From JAGWBF01 sp963663025 (GTDB lineage Bacteria > Chloroflexota > Dehalococcoidia > Lucifugimonadales > JAGWBF01): a stretch of 64,000 nucleotides of DNA. The stretch spans positions 62,001 through 126,000 of the forward strand of contig OY760073.1 of the NCBI GenBank assembly GCA_963663025.1. Direction: 5' to 3'. Shown here piece by piece: positions 43,272-52,211 of the stretch; the stretch's first letter is position 1, and each line of letters begins with the position of its first letter. A program made the translations under genes and the position numbers. Below the pieces are notes generated by a model. It searched no databases and was not told the origin of the DNA. It was given only the letters and a program-made list of their open reading frames with translations.

Positions 43272-44261
43272 CTACATGCTGGCGATGGGCTGGAGGCCGA
43301 AGGCGGTCATGGTCTCCAGGTAGTCCCTTATGCCAGCCTCCAGGTCGGCGAACTGGGGATCGTAGCCCAGCTCTCTGCGCGCCCTGGAGATGTCGAACAG
43401 GGCGTAACGGGGATGGTTGCCTCCCATGTAGTCCAGGCCCGGCCCGATCTCCACATCCGCCCCGGGAATCACCCGCCCCAGGGCCTCGGCAAATGAGCCC
43501 ACGTCGGTCAGACGCCCGCTGGAGATGTTGTAGAAATTGGAAGGCACCTCATCGGCGAGGCAGGCCTTGACGATACCCTGGGCCGCGTCCTTGATATAGA
43601 CGATGTCGTCCTTCTGTTCGGCCCCCTGTTTTATCCTGGTCGGCCTGCCCAGCATGGCGTTTTCCACCAGGGTGCTGAACAGCGAGAGAATGCCGTGGCG
43701 GGCCAGCTTCCCGGGACCCCATGTGTGCCCGAAGCGCAGGGCCGCGAACTCCAGGCCATACCGCTTCTGGTAGGCGACGCCCACGTTCTCCCCCAGTATC
43801 TTGGCGCCGGGGTAAACAAGGTCGTTCTCGGGGTTACGTACATGATCTTCGGTAACGGGCTCGTAGGTGGGGTGGAAATGCTCTCCCGACCGTATCTGCC
43901 CGTACACGCCCTTGGAGCTGGTGAACACAAAGCGCCGGATGCCCTTCTGCCTGGCCGCCTCCAGCATGTTGATGGTGCCGACTGCGCCGACCTGGAAACC
44001 CATATAGGGGTCCGACTCGGCGTCTATGAGGTTGGCGGCGTGGATGATGCGGGTTGGGCGGTACCTTTCGATGACGTAGAGGATATCGTCCAGGTTGGTG
44101 ATGTCCCCCTTGGCCACGTCGATGGCCTCCGAGATGTCCGCCAGGAAACTGAGGTCGGGGTTGCGGGACATTCCCACAGGTCGCAGGTTCTCCCGGACCA
44201 GCTGGCGCATGACTTGGCTGCCGATTACGCCGTATCCACCGGTTACCAGTACGTCGGACAT
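43272..44261 (-). CDS. NAD-dependent epimerase/dehydratase (extended SDR)
   Basis: 329 residues. VTGGYGVIGSQV (6-17) is the NAD-binding loop; IIHAANLID and YPGAKILGENVGVAYQKRYG (Tyr-x3-Lys) hold the active-site residues. AGREGTGFS-like active Ser is FTSSKGVYG. Ordinarily acts on nucleotide sugars; its neighbours suggest a catabolic substrate instead. It starts 16 bp after the LLM gene stop in the same direction. Confidence 0.88.
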   Translation of the reverse strand: MSDVLVTGGYGVIGSQVMRQLVRENLRPVGMSRNPDLSFLADISEAIDVAKGDITNLDDILYVIERYRPTRIIHAANLIDAESDPYMGFQVGAVGTINMLEAARQKGIRRFVFTSSKGVYGQIRSGEHFHPTYEPVTEDHVRNPENDLVYPGAKILGENVGVAYQKRYGLEFAALRFGHTWGPGKLARHGILSLFSTLVENAMLGRPTRIKQGAEQKDDIVYIKDAAQGIVKACLADEVPSNFYNISSGRLTDVGSFAEALGRVIPGADVEIGPGLDYMGGNHPRYALFDISRARRELGYDPQFADLEAGIRDYLETMTAFGLQPIASM

Positions 44262-44277
44262 GTGGCACCTCTGCGTG

Positions 44278-45192
44278 TCATAGAGTTGCGGCTGCCGGGC
44301 TTCGCAGCTTTGCGATCACCTCTTCGCCAAAGCGCTGAAGCTGCTCATCTATACCGTCTGGGGCAAAGGCCAGCTGAAAGGTATCGACACCGAGGTCCAT
44401 AAAGTGCTGGACGCCTTCCAGGATCCGGTCGGGAGGGCCAACGAGGCCGCCGGGAGTCCCGTGCACCCAGGGTACCTTGGTACCTGGGTCCTCGTCGCCT
44501 ATGTAGCCGTAGCCGCTGAGCACCCTGTGGATGGTGCGGGGGTCACGGCCGGCTGCTTCTGCCGAGCCTTCCAGTATGTGTATCTGGGAGGCGTAGCTCG
44601 CTTCGTCGTCGATCCAGCCCTGGTTCTTCAACCAGCCATCGGCCACCCCTCCCGCCTGGCGCAGGTTGCGTGGCTTGCCGGCGCCAATGAATATGGGTAT
44701 CCGCTCATTGAATGGCCTGGGGAGCACCCTGGCTCCTGCGACAGAGAGGCGATTCCCTTGGTAGTCTAAGGGTTCCCCCTCCCACAGCCCGCGAATGATG
44801 GCAATGGCATCGCCCAGGTCGGTAATGCGCTGGCCGGGTGTGCCGAAAGCGCATCCGTAGGAGATGTACTGCTCCTCCATTCCACCGGCGCCCAGGGTGA
44901 GGATCACACGCCCCTGGGTGAGCTGGTCCAGGCTGGCCGCCATCTTGGCCAGCAGGGCCGGGTTGCGCCATGGGACGTTGAGGGTGGAATGGGTGACCTG
45001 TATCCGCCGGGTCTGCACGCCCACGGCGGTGGCCGCCGTCCAGGCCTCGATGTTGTTTCCGGGGGGCTGGTCGCTGAAGGCGATGAAATCGAAGCCGTTG
45101 GTCTCCCCCACCTGCCCGACGTGGATGATCATGTCCCCCGGGATGGCCCTGGTGTGGAGGCCGAAGCGTATGGGGTTTGTGCTCCTGGCCAT
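44278..45192 (-). CDS. LLM-class flavin-dependent oxidoreductase
   Basis: 304 residues, bacterial luciferase-like TIM barrel using F420 or FMN. RIQVTHSTLNVPWRNPALLAKMAASLDQLTQGRVILTLGAGG is the family core; GAGKPRNLRQAGGVADGWLKN follows. The QGRVILTLGAGGMEEQY pattern is often F420-type, but the cofactor cannot be settled by eye. AAAGG precedes the start. Member of the minus-strand catabolic group 46747 to 43272. Confidence 0.88.
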   Translation of the reverse strand: MARSTNPIRFGLHTRAIPGDMIIHVGQVGETNGFDFIAFSDQPPGNNIEAWTAATAVGVQTRRIQVTHSTLNVPWRNPALLAKMAASLDQLTQGRVILTLGAGGMEEQYISYGCAFGTPGQRITDLGDAIAIIRGLWEGEPLDYQGNRLSVAGARVLPRPFNERIPIFIGAGKPRNLRQAGGVADGWLKNQGWIDDEASYASQIHILEGSAEAAGRDPRTIHRVLSGYGYIGDEDPGTKVPWVHGTPGGLVGPPDRILEGVQHFMDLGVDTFQLAFAPDGIDEQLQRFGEEVIAKLRSPAAATL

Positions 45193-45213
45193 GCTACGCC
45201 TTTCCTGTGCCGG

Positions 45214-46266
45214 CTAGGTCCACTGGGCGAATCCCCATCCGCCGCCCGTGCCGGCCGGAGAACGGTACACCGGAACATAGTCCAGCAGGTCCATCTCCAG
45301 GTGTTCCAGCCCGCCTGCGATGGTCACCCAGTTCATGGTCTCCGAGTTGCCCGAGTACAGGCGGTGCCTGGGCAGGTTTCGCAGGGCTTCAGTGTCCTTC
45401 GCCATCATGGCATCCAAGGCCATTCTGTCCACCTCCTCGTCCACGACGAAGTGGCTGAGGCCGCCCGAGGCCACCAAGGCGACCCTCGCGCTGCCCTTCC
45501 ATGCCTCGATAGCCTCCCGCAGGGCTTGGCCCAGGGCGTAGCAGCGCCTGGGGGTCACCTGGTTGGGCGGGTAGAAGGTGTTCTGGATCACCGGCACTAT
45601 GGGCACAGGGTTGTTGTCCATCAGTCTCTTGACCACGAAGGAGTAGGCGTGGGGCATCCCCTGGCGCCTCGGCTCGGTGGTGCGGTCGAAGTTGGGAAGG
45701 TAGCCCGACGCGCCTACGTGCCCCCCGTAGCTGTCCCGCTGGTAGCGGCAGTGGGCAACGTCGAAGTCCGAGTCCCTGAGATATTCTATGAGGTGCAGCC
45801 CCAAGCCGGCATCCACCGGCACATCCATCTCCACGTCGCCGTACCCCCACGCCGAAGCCCTGGCAGAAGGAGGAGCCTCCTCGCCGGGTATCCTGGGGAT
45901 CAGCCGTATGGACTCGCCCCAGTAGATGGCTAGGCTGGGCATGACGTCGTCGAAGAAGAACTCCTCCTGGTCGTCTCCCACGATGACCACCACATCGGGC
46001 TTGGCTTCAGACAGCGTGGCCGCCAGTTGTGCCAGGCACTCCTGGATGGCGTTATGCTGGGTGGTGAAATGCTCCAGGGTGAGCCGGGTGGAAATGGACG
46101 GGTCGGCCCTCTCCAGTAGCTCTTCGTAGGTCAGCACCTTGCCGTCTGGGGGAGCGGACAGCATAGGGTTCCTCTTGTCCCGCTCGCCCATGTCGTGCCA
46201 CAGCTCCGGGGGCAGGCTCATCATCGGGCTGTGGGATGCCCCGATCCCCAACACTACTTCTGCCAT
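45214..46266 (-). CDS. LigB-type extradiol ring-cleavage dioxygenase
   Basis: 350 residues from ATG 46266 (GAGGAGG upstream; the longer frame to 46419 overlaps the VOC gene). Class III extradiol dioxygenases open catechol-type rings with Fe2+. GIGASHSPMM (7-16) with the metal His, VVVIVGDDQEEFFFDD, GGHVGASGYL, and VALVASGGLSHF near the C-terminus with a conserved His match the LigB fold. Substrate unknown. Its neighbours (VOC, LLM, epimerase, amidohydrolase) suggest a ring-degradation cluster. Confidence 0.87.
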   Translation of the reverse strand: MAEVVLGIGASHSPMMSLPPELWHDMGERDKRNPMLSAPPDGKVLTYEELLERADPSISTRLTLEHFTTQHNAIQECLAQLAATLSEAKPDVVVIVGDDQEEFFFDDVMPSLAIYWGESIRLIPRIPGEEAPPSARASAWGYGDVEMDVPVDAGLGLHLIEYLRDSDFDVAHCRYQRDSYGGHVGASGYLPNFDRTTEPRRQGMPHAYSFVVKRLMDNNPVPIVPVIQNTFYPPNQVTPRRCYALGQALREAIEAWKGSARVALVASGGLSHFVVDEEVDRMALDAMMAKDTEALRNLPRHRLYSGNSETMNWVTIAGGLEHLEMDLLDYVPVYRSPAGTGGGWGFAQWT

Positions 46267-46369
46267 GGCTCCTCCTCTCGGCTTGGGAGTCCCTCCGGCT
46301 GAACGGTCAGCGCAGGCCGCCCTGCAAGGCCCCGCCGGCCCATGTACGCCAATGAGCGCGCCGTGTGCC

Positions 46370-46747
46370 TTACTTGGCTTCCTTTCGGTCGGCGTCCACA
46401 AGCTGGAGGCGCCAGCCATCGGGGTCCCGCATGTTGATGTTGGTCCTGCCCGTCGATTCGATAAAGTGGGGCGCCCTCTCGGGAGTTATGCCCCTGCCTG
46501 TGATTTCCTGGTGGGTCTTCTGAGCATTGTCCACCTTGAAGGCGATGTGGTTGACTCCCACGTTCTCTTCCCCAGAAACCTTGTGTATCTCGATGACCGG
46601 CTGGTTCTCCCCCGGCAGCTTCAGCTCCGCCGAGCCGCCATGGTGGGAGCTCCTGAGCAGCACCTCGAAGCCCAGCTTCTCGTAAAAGGCTACGTGCTCT
46701 TCAACGTCACGAACGATGATCTCTATATGGTCGATACCCAGCAGCAT
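46370..46747 (-). CDS. VOC-superfamily (glyoxalase-like) protein
   Basis: 125 residues. IDHIEIIVRDVEEHVAFYEKLGF (5-27) and GVNHIAFKVDNA, with RDPDGWRLQLVD at the end, give the paired beta-alpha-beta-beta-beta modules and the His/Glu metal ligands of the fold. Members include glyoxalase I, methylmalonyl-CoA epimerase and extradiol dioxygenases. First gene of the catabolic group; AAGGAGG just before ATG. Confidence 0.87.
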   Translation of the reverse strand: MLLGIDHIEIIVRDVEEHVAFYEKLGFEVLLRSSHHGGSAELKLPGENQPVIEIHKVSGEENVGVNHIAFKVDNAQKTHQEITGRGITPERAPHFIESTGRTNINMRDPDGWRLQLVDADRKEAK

Positions 46748-46838
46748 TTTGCCTCCTTGTCTTCCTGTGGGGACAGCTTAACTTGCGCCTGTTCAATATA
46801 CCATTCTCCCTTGCCCGATGGGGAGAGTGGCCAGTTCT

Positions 46839-47125
46839 ATCCCCCCTCCCTTGAGGGAGGGGATTAAGGGGAGGGTGAATCGCTCCGCCATGTCCAGCCT
46901 CCCTCACATCGGCCTCGCCTTTCGTCATTGCGGCGAAGGCCGCAACCCAGGACGGAGCATTGCCAGCTTCCAGTATGGCTCCATCGGCACGGGCCGTCCG
47001 TTCGCCCTGATGGAAATCGAAGGGGAACGGACAGCCATTTTGCGCTCTTGACCATTGATTTCCCACTGGGCGACCCGTTCCAACCCCTGGGTTTCCTGGT
47101 TTGCGGCCTCCGCCGCAATGACGGC
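46839..47125. repeat. Cluster of four dispersed palindromes
   Basis: Fills 46748-47160: CCCTCCCTTGAGGGAGGGG (46843-46877), CATTGCGGCGAAGGCCGCAACC (46926-46947), GTCCGTTCG...GAACGGAC (46996-47032) and TTGCGGCCTCCGCCGCAATGACGG (47101-47124). No gene. Confidence 0.8.
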
Positions 47126-47141
47126 GGGCCCTTCCCTGCGA

Positions 47142-47170
47142 TTGTGAGCTAGCTACGCCACTGCTATAAT
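47142..47170 (+). promoter_or_regulatory. Promoter of bicupin gene
   Basis: TTGTGA (47142-47147), 17-bp spacer and TATAAT (47165-47170) preceded by TGC, an extended -10. The first transcribed base would be near 47177, followed by GGAGGTGG and ATG 47204. Confidence 0.65.
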
Positions 47171-47203
47171 CCAGCCCAAAGCTGACCCTATTGGAGGTGG
47201 AGC

Positions 47204-48217
47204 ATGGCCGATTTCTACTCAGAGTGGCTCAAGAAGTCCGAGGAGGTCGAAAAGGCTGTTAACGAAGGTGTTCGGGTGGCCCGGAACAAGGATCTGCGCT
47301 GGGAACGGACACGGCAGGACCATGAAGCGGCCCTGATGATAGCCCCAGAGACCGGCTTCCCCACGGCGGGCAGCCTGCTCATGAAGGCCAGGATACCCGT
47401 TGGCTGCCACACAGGCCAGCATTTCCACGGCGAGGAAGCCATCTACATAGATGAGGGCGAGGGGTTCCTGGTGCTGGACGACGAGAGGTACGACTTCGGG
47501 CCCGGCTCCGTAATCCACATCCCCTTCCGCTCTCCCCACCAGCTCTACAACACCGGAAACGTGCCGGTGGTTTACCTCTCCGCGCTGGCTTGGCACCTGG
47601 AAGCCTTCCTAAGTATGGGCAAGATGGAGCAGCTCCAGGACTGCGGGACCAACGACCCGACGGAGCTGGAGAACTTCCCCCAGGAAAAGTCCCAGATGTG
47701 GCCCGTGGATGGCCGCCGCATCATCATGCGCAAGGATGAACATGTGCTAACCACCCGTCCGGGCCATGGCGCCACCTACTCCCTGGGAGGCACAGGCCGG
47801 GAGGGCACGGGCATGACGTCCAACGGCTTCAAGATGACCGCCGCCGGCATCACATCTATCTTCGTCGAGAATCCCCACTTCAAGAGCCACAGCCACTCCC
47901 ATCCCGAGGCCTACCTGTACTGCCTTCAGGGTGCTGGCTACTCGGAGATCGGTGGCAAGGAGTACCACTGGGAGAAGGGCGATGCTGTCCATGTGCCGCC
48001 GGGCATGATGCACCACCAGCACTTCAACCCCACCGATGGAGAGACCAGAGAGCTGCGCTTCGAATTCGGCATCAGGTACTGGATGGTGGACCAGTGGCGT
48101 GGGTTCAAGACCGTCGACGATGCCCTGGTAGCGACCAAGATCGAAGAAGAGGGCCACGGCCACGGGGATGAACAAGAGCATGGGCATGGTCACGGGCACG
48201 GCCAGCACGGAAGCTAA
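47204..48217 (+). CDS. Bicupin protein (gentisate-dioxygenase-like) with His-rich tail
   Basis: 337 residues with two cupin domains: first GCHTGQHFHGEEAIYIDEGE (about 66-85), second KSHSHSHPEAYLYCLQGAG (about 227-245) and VPPGMMHHQH. Layout recalls gentisate 1,2-dioxygenase and related ring-cleaving bicupins using Fe2+. The last 25 residues (EEEGHGHGDEQEHGHGHGHG and onward) are a His/Gly/Glu tail probably adding metal binding. GGAGGTGG lies before ATG. Substrate unknown. Confidence 0.8.
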   Translation: MADFYSEWLKKSEEVEKAVNEGVRVARNKDLRWERTRQDHEAALMIAPETGFPTAGSLLMKARIPVGCHTGQHFHGEEAIYIDEGEGFLVLDDERYDFGPGSVIHIPFRSPHQLYNTGNVPVVYLSALAWHLEAFLSMGKMEQLQDCGTNDPTELENFPQEKSQMWPVDGRRIIMRKDEHVLTTRPGHGATYSLGGTGREGTGMTSNGFKMTAAGITSIFVENPHFKSHSHSHPEAYLYCLQGAGYSEIGGKEYHWEKGDAVHVPPGMMHHQHFNPTDGETRELRFEFGIRYWMVDQWRGFKTVDDALVATKIEEEGHGHGDEQEHGHGHGHGQHGS

Positions 48218-48244
48218 AGGGCCGGCGTAGGAGCATAGCGCCTA

Positions 48245-48688
48245 ATGCCTATGGTAGAGATACCGCCCAGGGCCACTCCCGACGGCGACGACGGGTACCT
48301 GGAGGAGATGACCAAGGCCATCTTCCGGTCGGGCTTCAGTTGGCAGGTCGTGCGCAACAAGTGGGACGCCTTCCTGGCAGCCTTCAACAGCTTCGATGTG
48401 CGGAAGGTGGCCGGCTACGGTGGCGACGACATCACCCGCCTGCTGGCCAATGAGGGCATCGTCCGCAACCGTAGGAAGATACTCGCCACAATAGAGAACG
48501 CCCGCACCATGCAGATGCTCTCAGCCGAGCACGGCTCCTTTCACGCCTACCTTCGCACCCTGGACCCCCTCGACTACTATGCGCGGGTAAAGGAGCTGTC
48601 CAAGCAGTTCAACGGCCTCGGACGCACGGGGGCCTTCGTGTTCCTGTACTGCGTCAACGAAGAGACGCCGGAGTGGACCGAACGCTAG
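48245..48688 (+). CDS. 3-methyladenine DNA glycosylase I (Tag)-like protein, short
   Basis: 147 residues. YLEEMTKAIFRSGFSWQVVRNKWDAFLAAFNSFD (19-52) and NEGIVRNRRKILATIENAR (74-92) resemble the helical core of Tag, which removes 3-methyladenine. The Tag N-terminal Cys/Trp/Tyr segment and the C-terminal zinc ligands are missing, and the protein is about 40 residues shorter. Base-excision activity is therefore uncertain. It lies 27 bp after the bicupin gene and could be co-transcribed. Confidence 0.65.
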   Translation: MPMVEIPPRATPDGDDGYLEEMTKAIFRSGFSWQVVRNKWDAFLAAFNSFDVRKVAGYGGDDITRLLANEGIVRNRRKILATIENARTMQMLSAEHGSFHAYLRTLDPLDYYARVKELSKQFNGLGRTGAFVFLYCVNEETPEWTER

Positions 48689-48733
48689 CCAGCAGACTTT
48701 AGCAGCTAGCAAACCTATTTCCGGAGGTGCCCC

Positions 48734-49486
48734 ATGGGTCGACTGGATGGGAAGGTTGCCCTGATCAGCGGCGCTGCCAGGGGACAGGGAGAGGTGGAAG
48801 CCAAGCTCTTCGCGAGGGAGGGTGCCAGGGTAGTCCTCGGCGATGTGCTGGACAGAGAGGGGCAGCAGGTTGAGGCTGCAATCGCAGAGCTGGGCGGAGA
48901 AGCCAGCTACATCCACTTGGATGTAACCGATCAGCAGGACTGGCAGTCTGCCATCGAGCACACGTTGGCTGCCTATGGGAAGCTGGACATCCTCGTCAAC
49001 AACGCGGCCATACTGAGTCCCCAGGGCATCGAAGCCACGGAAGCGTCGGAGTGGGATGATGTGCTGGCCGTCAACGCCCGCGGGGTGTTTCTGGGCACCA
49101 AGCATGCCATTCCGGCCATGCGCGCCGCCGGGGGCGGATCCATCGTCAACATCTCGTCCATAGCCGGGATCGTCGGCAGCCCATATGGCATGGCTGCCTA
49201 CAGCGCCTCCAAGGGAGCCGTGCGGGTGTTCAGCAAGCTGACGGCTGTGCAGCAGGCAAAGGACAAGATCCGGTGCAACTCCGTCCACCCCGGCCCTATA
49301 GACACCGAGATGCTCCACACAGCCCTGGGTAACGCCAACCTGCAGGAGAGGCTGTCCCGGGCGCCCCTGGGCAGGGTCGGCACCTGTGACGATGTGGCAT
49401 ACGGGGTGCTCTACCTGGCATCCGATGAATCGTCCTACGTCACAGGCACCGAGCTGGTCATCGATGGCGGGTGCACCGCCCAGTAG
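48734..49486 (+). CDS. Short-chain dehydrogenase/reductase
   Basis: 250 residues, classical SDR. ISGAARGQG (11-19) binds NAD(P), NNAAILSPQG, ISSIAG with the catalytic Ser, and YSASK (Tyr and Lys of the active site, about 156-160). VIDGGCTAQ ends the protein as usual. The Asp in VVLGDVLDREG (about residue 37) favours NAD(H). Substrate unknown. GGAGGT before ATG. Confidence 0.92.
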   Translation: MGRLDGKVALISGAARGQGEVEAKLFAREGARVVLGDVLDREGQQVEAAIAELGGEASYIHLDVTDQQDWQSAIEHTLAAYGKLDILVNNAAILSPQGIEATEASEWDDVLAVNARGVFLGTKHAIPAMRAAGGGSIVNISSIAGIVGSPYGMAAYSASKGAVRVFSKLTAVQQAKDKIRCNSVHPGPIDTEMLHTALGNANLQERLSRAPLGRVGTCDDVAYGVLYLASDESSYVTGTELVIDGGCTAQ

Positions 49487-49502
49487 TCCCAGCTTCCAGG
49501 CT

Positions 49503-49535
49503 CCCCTTCTCATCCCCTAGCGCGATGAGAAGGGG
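49503..49535. terminator. Probable bidirectional terminator hairpin
   Basis: Perfect 12-bp stem CCCCTTCTCATC / GATGAGAAGGGG (49503-49514, 49524-49535) with a 9-base loop between the convergent SDR and amidohydrolase genes. No T tract follows, so it may be only a stem-loop. Confidence 0.6.
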
Positions 49536-49567
49536 TCACTAGAAGGCCCCATAGAAGGGCAGCCCTT

Positions 49568-50776
49568 TTAGGACATGCGTAGGAAGTCCACGGCGTTGCC
49601 GTACATATGCTTCTGCAGGGCATCCTGACTGAAGTTGCCCCAGAAGTCCCACTCCATGACCTCTTTGGCCGTCTCCGGGAACCATGCCTGCCCGTGGGGG
49701 TAGTCCGACTGGTGCATCAGGCAGTCCTCGCCCAGTATCTTCACGCACGCCTCGGTCATCAGCGGCCCCTCGAAAGGCTCGGCGGCGCACCGGAACCGCC
49801 CCATCTGGACGTACTCGATGGGCGTGTACTTGAGCTCGGGCGTCAGCCCCTGTCCGTAGCTCTTGTTGAAACCCAGGCGAATCACCCAGTTTGGCAACCA
49901 GCCGTGACCAACTTCGGAAACGGAAGCCCGCAGGTTCGGGTACTTGTCGAAGAGTCCCGACACGATCAGGTAGGCGCATAGCCTGCCTGCGCCCCAGGGA
50001 TGGGCTGCGGTGCGGGCGACCACAGAGTTGCCCCAGATGTCCTGGTGGCCGGGGAAGTAGGGAGGCTCCATGAAGAAGCTGTGGTGCACCAGGGGCAGGT
50101 CCAGGTCGTTCATGGTGGCGAACACCGGGTCCAGGTCGGGGTCGTCCACGGGGAGGCCCGGCGGGAGGTGTATCCACACCGCGGCCACCCACTTGCTGTT
50201 GGCCCACTTCTTGATCTCGGAGATTGCCCACTCGGGGTCGGAGCCGGGAACCTGGAGGCTGGCCTTTATGCGGTCGGGCGCTACTGACGTGTAGGTGTCC
50301 ATGTAGTTGTGGTAGGCCCGGTACAGGCCCTCGGCCAGGGTAACGTCGGTGTCGTAGATGCCCGTCAGGGTGGAAGCCCATGTGCCGGGGAAGACGAAGT
50401 CCAGGTCCCGTCCTTCCAAGTCCATGTCGATAAGGCGGCCCTCGGAGTTCTCATCCTCCACGCCGGGGGTAACCGGTCCCCGGTGCATGCTTACGGTGCC
50501 GGCCCTGGCGCCCATTCGCCCCGGCGCGCCGGGGGTCTGGTGATCGGCCTCCAGCTTGTCGCCGGGCCAGCGATTCAATGGAAGGGCACCCATGCTCAAG
50601 CGCACCCCGCCCACCGTCTCCTGGTTGGGGCCCCTGCGGGTGTTCTGGCGCACCAGCTTGTACGGCTCCAACTCCGGCAGGCGGGGTCTGAAGCTGGGTT
50701 CTACATACTTCTCCAGCACCACCAGGCTGGGGTCAACGTGGGTATCCATATCGGCAACCTTGATTCCGTTGATCAT
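49568..50776 (-). CDS. Amidohydrolase_2-family protein
   Basis: 402 residues from ATG 50776 with AGGAGGTG upstream. KVADMDTHVDPSLVVLEKY at the start replaces the usual metal HxH; LPLVHHSFFME and HQSDYPHGQAWFPET with the catalytic Asp are seen. Same broad family as 41523-42740 but clearly distinct in sequence. Probably a C-C or C-N hydrolase/decarboxylase in a catabolic pathway. Confidence 0.85.
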   Translation of the reverse strand: MINGIKVADMDTHVDPSLVVLEKYVEPSFRPRLPELEPYKLVRQNTRRGPNQETVGGVRLSMGALPLNRWPGDKLEADHQTPGAPGRMGARAGTVSMHRGPVTPGVEDENSEGRLIDMDLEGRDLDFVFPGTWASTLTGIYDTDVTLAEGLYRAYHNYMDTYTSVAPDRIKASLQVPGSDPEWAISEIKKWANSKWVAAVWIHLPPGLPVDDPDLDPVFATMNDLDLPLVHHSFFMEPPYFPGHQDIWGNSVVARTAAHPWGAGRLCAYLIVSGLFDKYPNLRASVSEVGHGWLPNWVIRLGFNKSYGQGLTPELKYTPIEYVQMGRFRCAAEPFEGPLMTEACVKILGEDCLMHQSDYPHGQAWFPETAKEVMEWDFWGNFSQDALQKHMYGNAVDFLRMS

Positions 50777-50879
50777 GCTTCACCTCCTGTTCGGATAGGA
50801 AATCAGGGGTTGGGGAAGTTTGGGGGGCTGACAAGGTGATGGTAGGGCCACGGGATACCAGTGTCAAGGAAAAGGGTAT

Positions 50880-51154
50880 CACCCTCCCCCAAGGGAGGGG
50901 GGATAATATACCCCCGTTCGCCCTGAGGCTCTCGAAGGGCGAACGGACATGGGAAACACCAGGCCGCCTCATTCCGGGCATTGCGATACCCACCTCTCCG
51001 CACACCGGCAACGCCTTTTGTCATTGCGGCGTAGGCCGCAATCCAGGATACTCCGAGCTGGGAACAGGCCCCCCAAGCAGTAACTGCCGTGATTAAGTAG
51101 TCCACCTGGAGTCCGGCAGTGTCCGTCCTGGATTGCGGCCTACGCCGCAATGGC
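50880..51154. repeat. Cluster of four dispersed palindromes
   Basis: CCCTCCCCCAAGGGAGGGG (50882-50900), CGTTCGCCCTGAGGCTCTCGAAGGGCGAACGGAC-type (50915-50949), CATTGCGGCGTAGGCCGCAATCC (51022-51044) and ATTGCGGCCTACGCCGCAATGGCGG (51131-51155). They fill 50777-51204; no gene. Confidence 0.8.
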
Positions 51155-51204
51155 GGCATAGCCTTTCGGCACATCCGGCCTTCTTGAAGCTCCGCCCCTT
51201 ACCC

Positions 51205-52211
51205 TCACACCCGCGTGCGCGGGAGGGTGGATTCACATTTCAAGTGCAACACCTGATTTGAGAATATCTCGGCGGGGGTACTGTACCCCAGGCACTTGCG
51301 AGGGGTGTTGTTGTAGGCCTGCACCAGCCGAGTAAACTGGTCTTTGGAGAAACCTGCCAGATCAGTCTTTCTTGGGAGTACACGTCGCATTCTCCCGATG
51401 GCGTTCTCCACACCTCCCTTCTGCCAGGGGGAATGGGTGTTGCAGAAGAAGGTCTGGATACCCAGGTTGTGGAGGTGATGGTGCCTTGCGAACTCGGTGC
51501 TGTTGTCGAAGGTGATGGTCTGGCGCCACTCTGAGGGTAGTGGAGCCAGCACCCTTGCCATGGTTTTAGCTATGGGGCCTGAAGCCTATCCCTTCGGTCT
51601 GACAGCTATGAGCAGCCGAGAGTGGCGTTCATGCAGTGTAAGTACAGCTTGGCCGTAGGTCCGAGCATCAGGTCAGCCTCCCAGTGGCCAGGGGTCTGCC
51701 GGTTGTCAACTCCCTGGGGGCGTTCTGCAACGGGACGGCGATGGGCAATGAAGGAGGCAGGGTTTCCACCTCTGCGACCTGTCCAGCCCCGCTGGGACTT
51801 CCCACGAGGCAGATAGTTGCGCCAAGAGTAGTCCTTCTTTCTGGCCAGTTGAGCATAGATGAACCTGTAGATGGTTTCATGGGAGACAACCTGCTTGCCA
51901 GGCTCCAGGGCCAGACGACCAGCCACCTGCTCCGGAGACCAGCCCTGCTGGAGACGTGCCAGGACCTGCTCCCGCAGTTCGCTGTCCCGTTCCAGCTTGG
52001 AACCCCGCCAACGCCGGGCATGGGCTTGCTGGTCAGCATACACAGGTTGGTATCCTTGGGTCTGAGAACCATTCCGCTTCAACTCCCTAGCAATTGTCGA
52101 TGGCGAGCGATCCACACTTGCTGCGATTTGACGGACACTTTGTCCCGAAGCTCGTAAACGGGCCACCTCACACCGTTCTTCAATGGTGACATGCCTGTAC
52201 TCTTTTCCCAT
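51205..52211 (-). pseudogene. IS30-family transposase, frameshifted and with internal stop
   Basis: N-terminal part 51606-52211 (201 codons) has the HTH domain (IEERCEVARLRASGQSVRQIA) and the start of the DDE catalytic core (TPGHWEADLMLG with Asp). After this the frame shifts by one base near 51665; read in the other frame the sequence continues as TYGQAVLTLHERHSRLLIAV, then hits an in-frame TAG, then resumes as GPIAKTMARVLAPLPSEWRQ through to 51205 with the second Asp (TFDNSTEFAR) and Glu (KGGVENAIGR). Two lesions make it non-functional. Confidence 0.88.
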
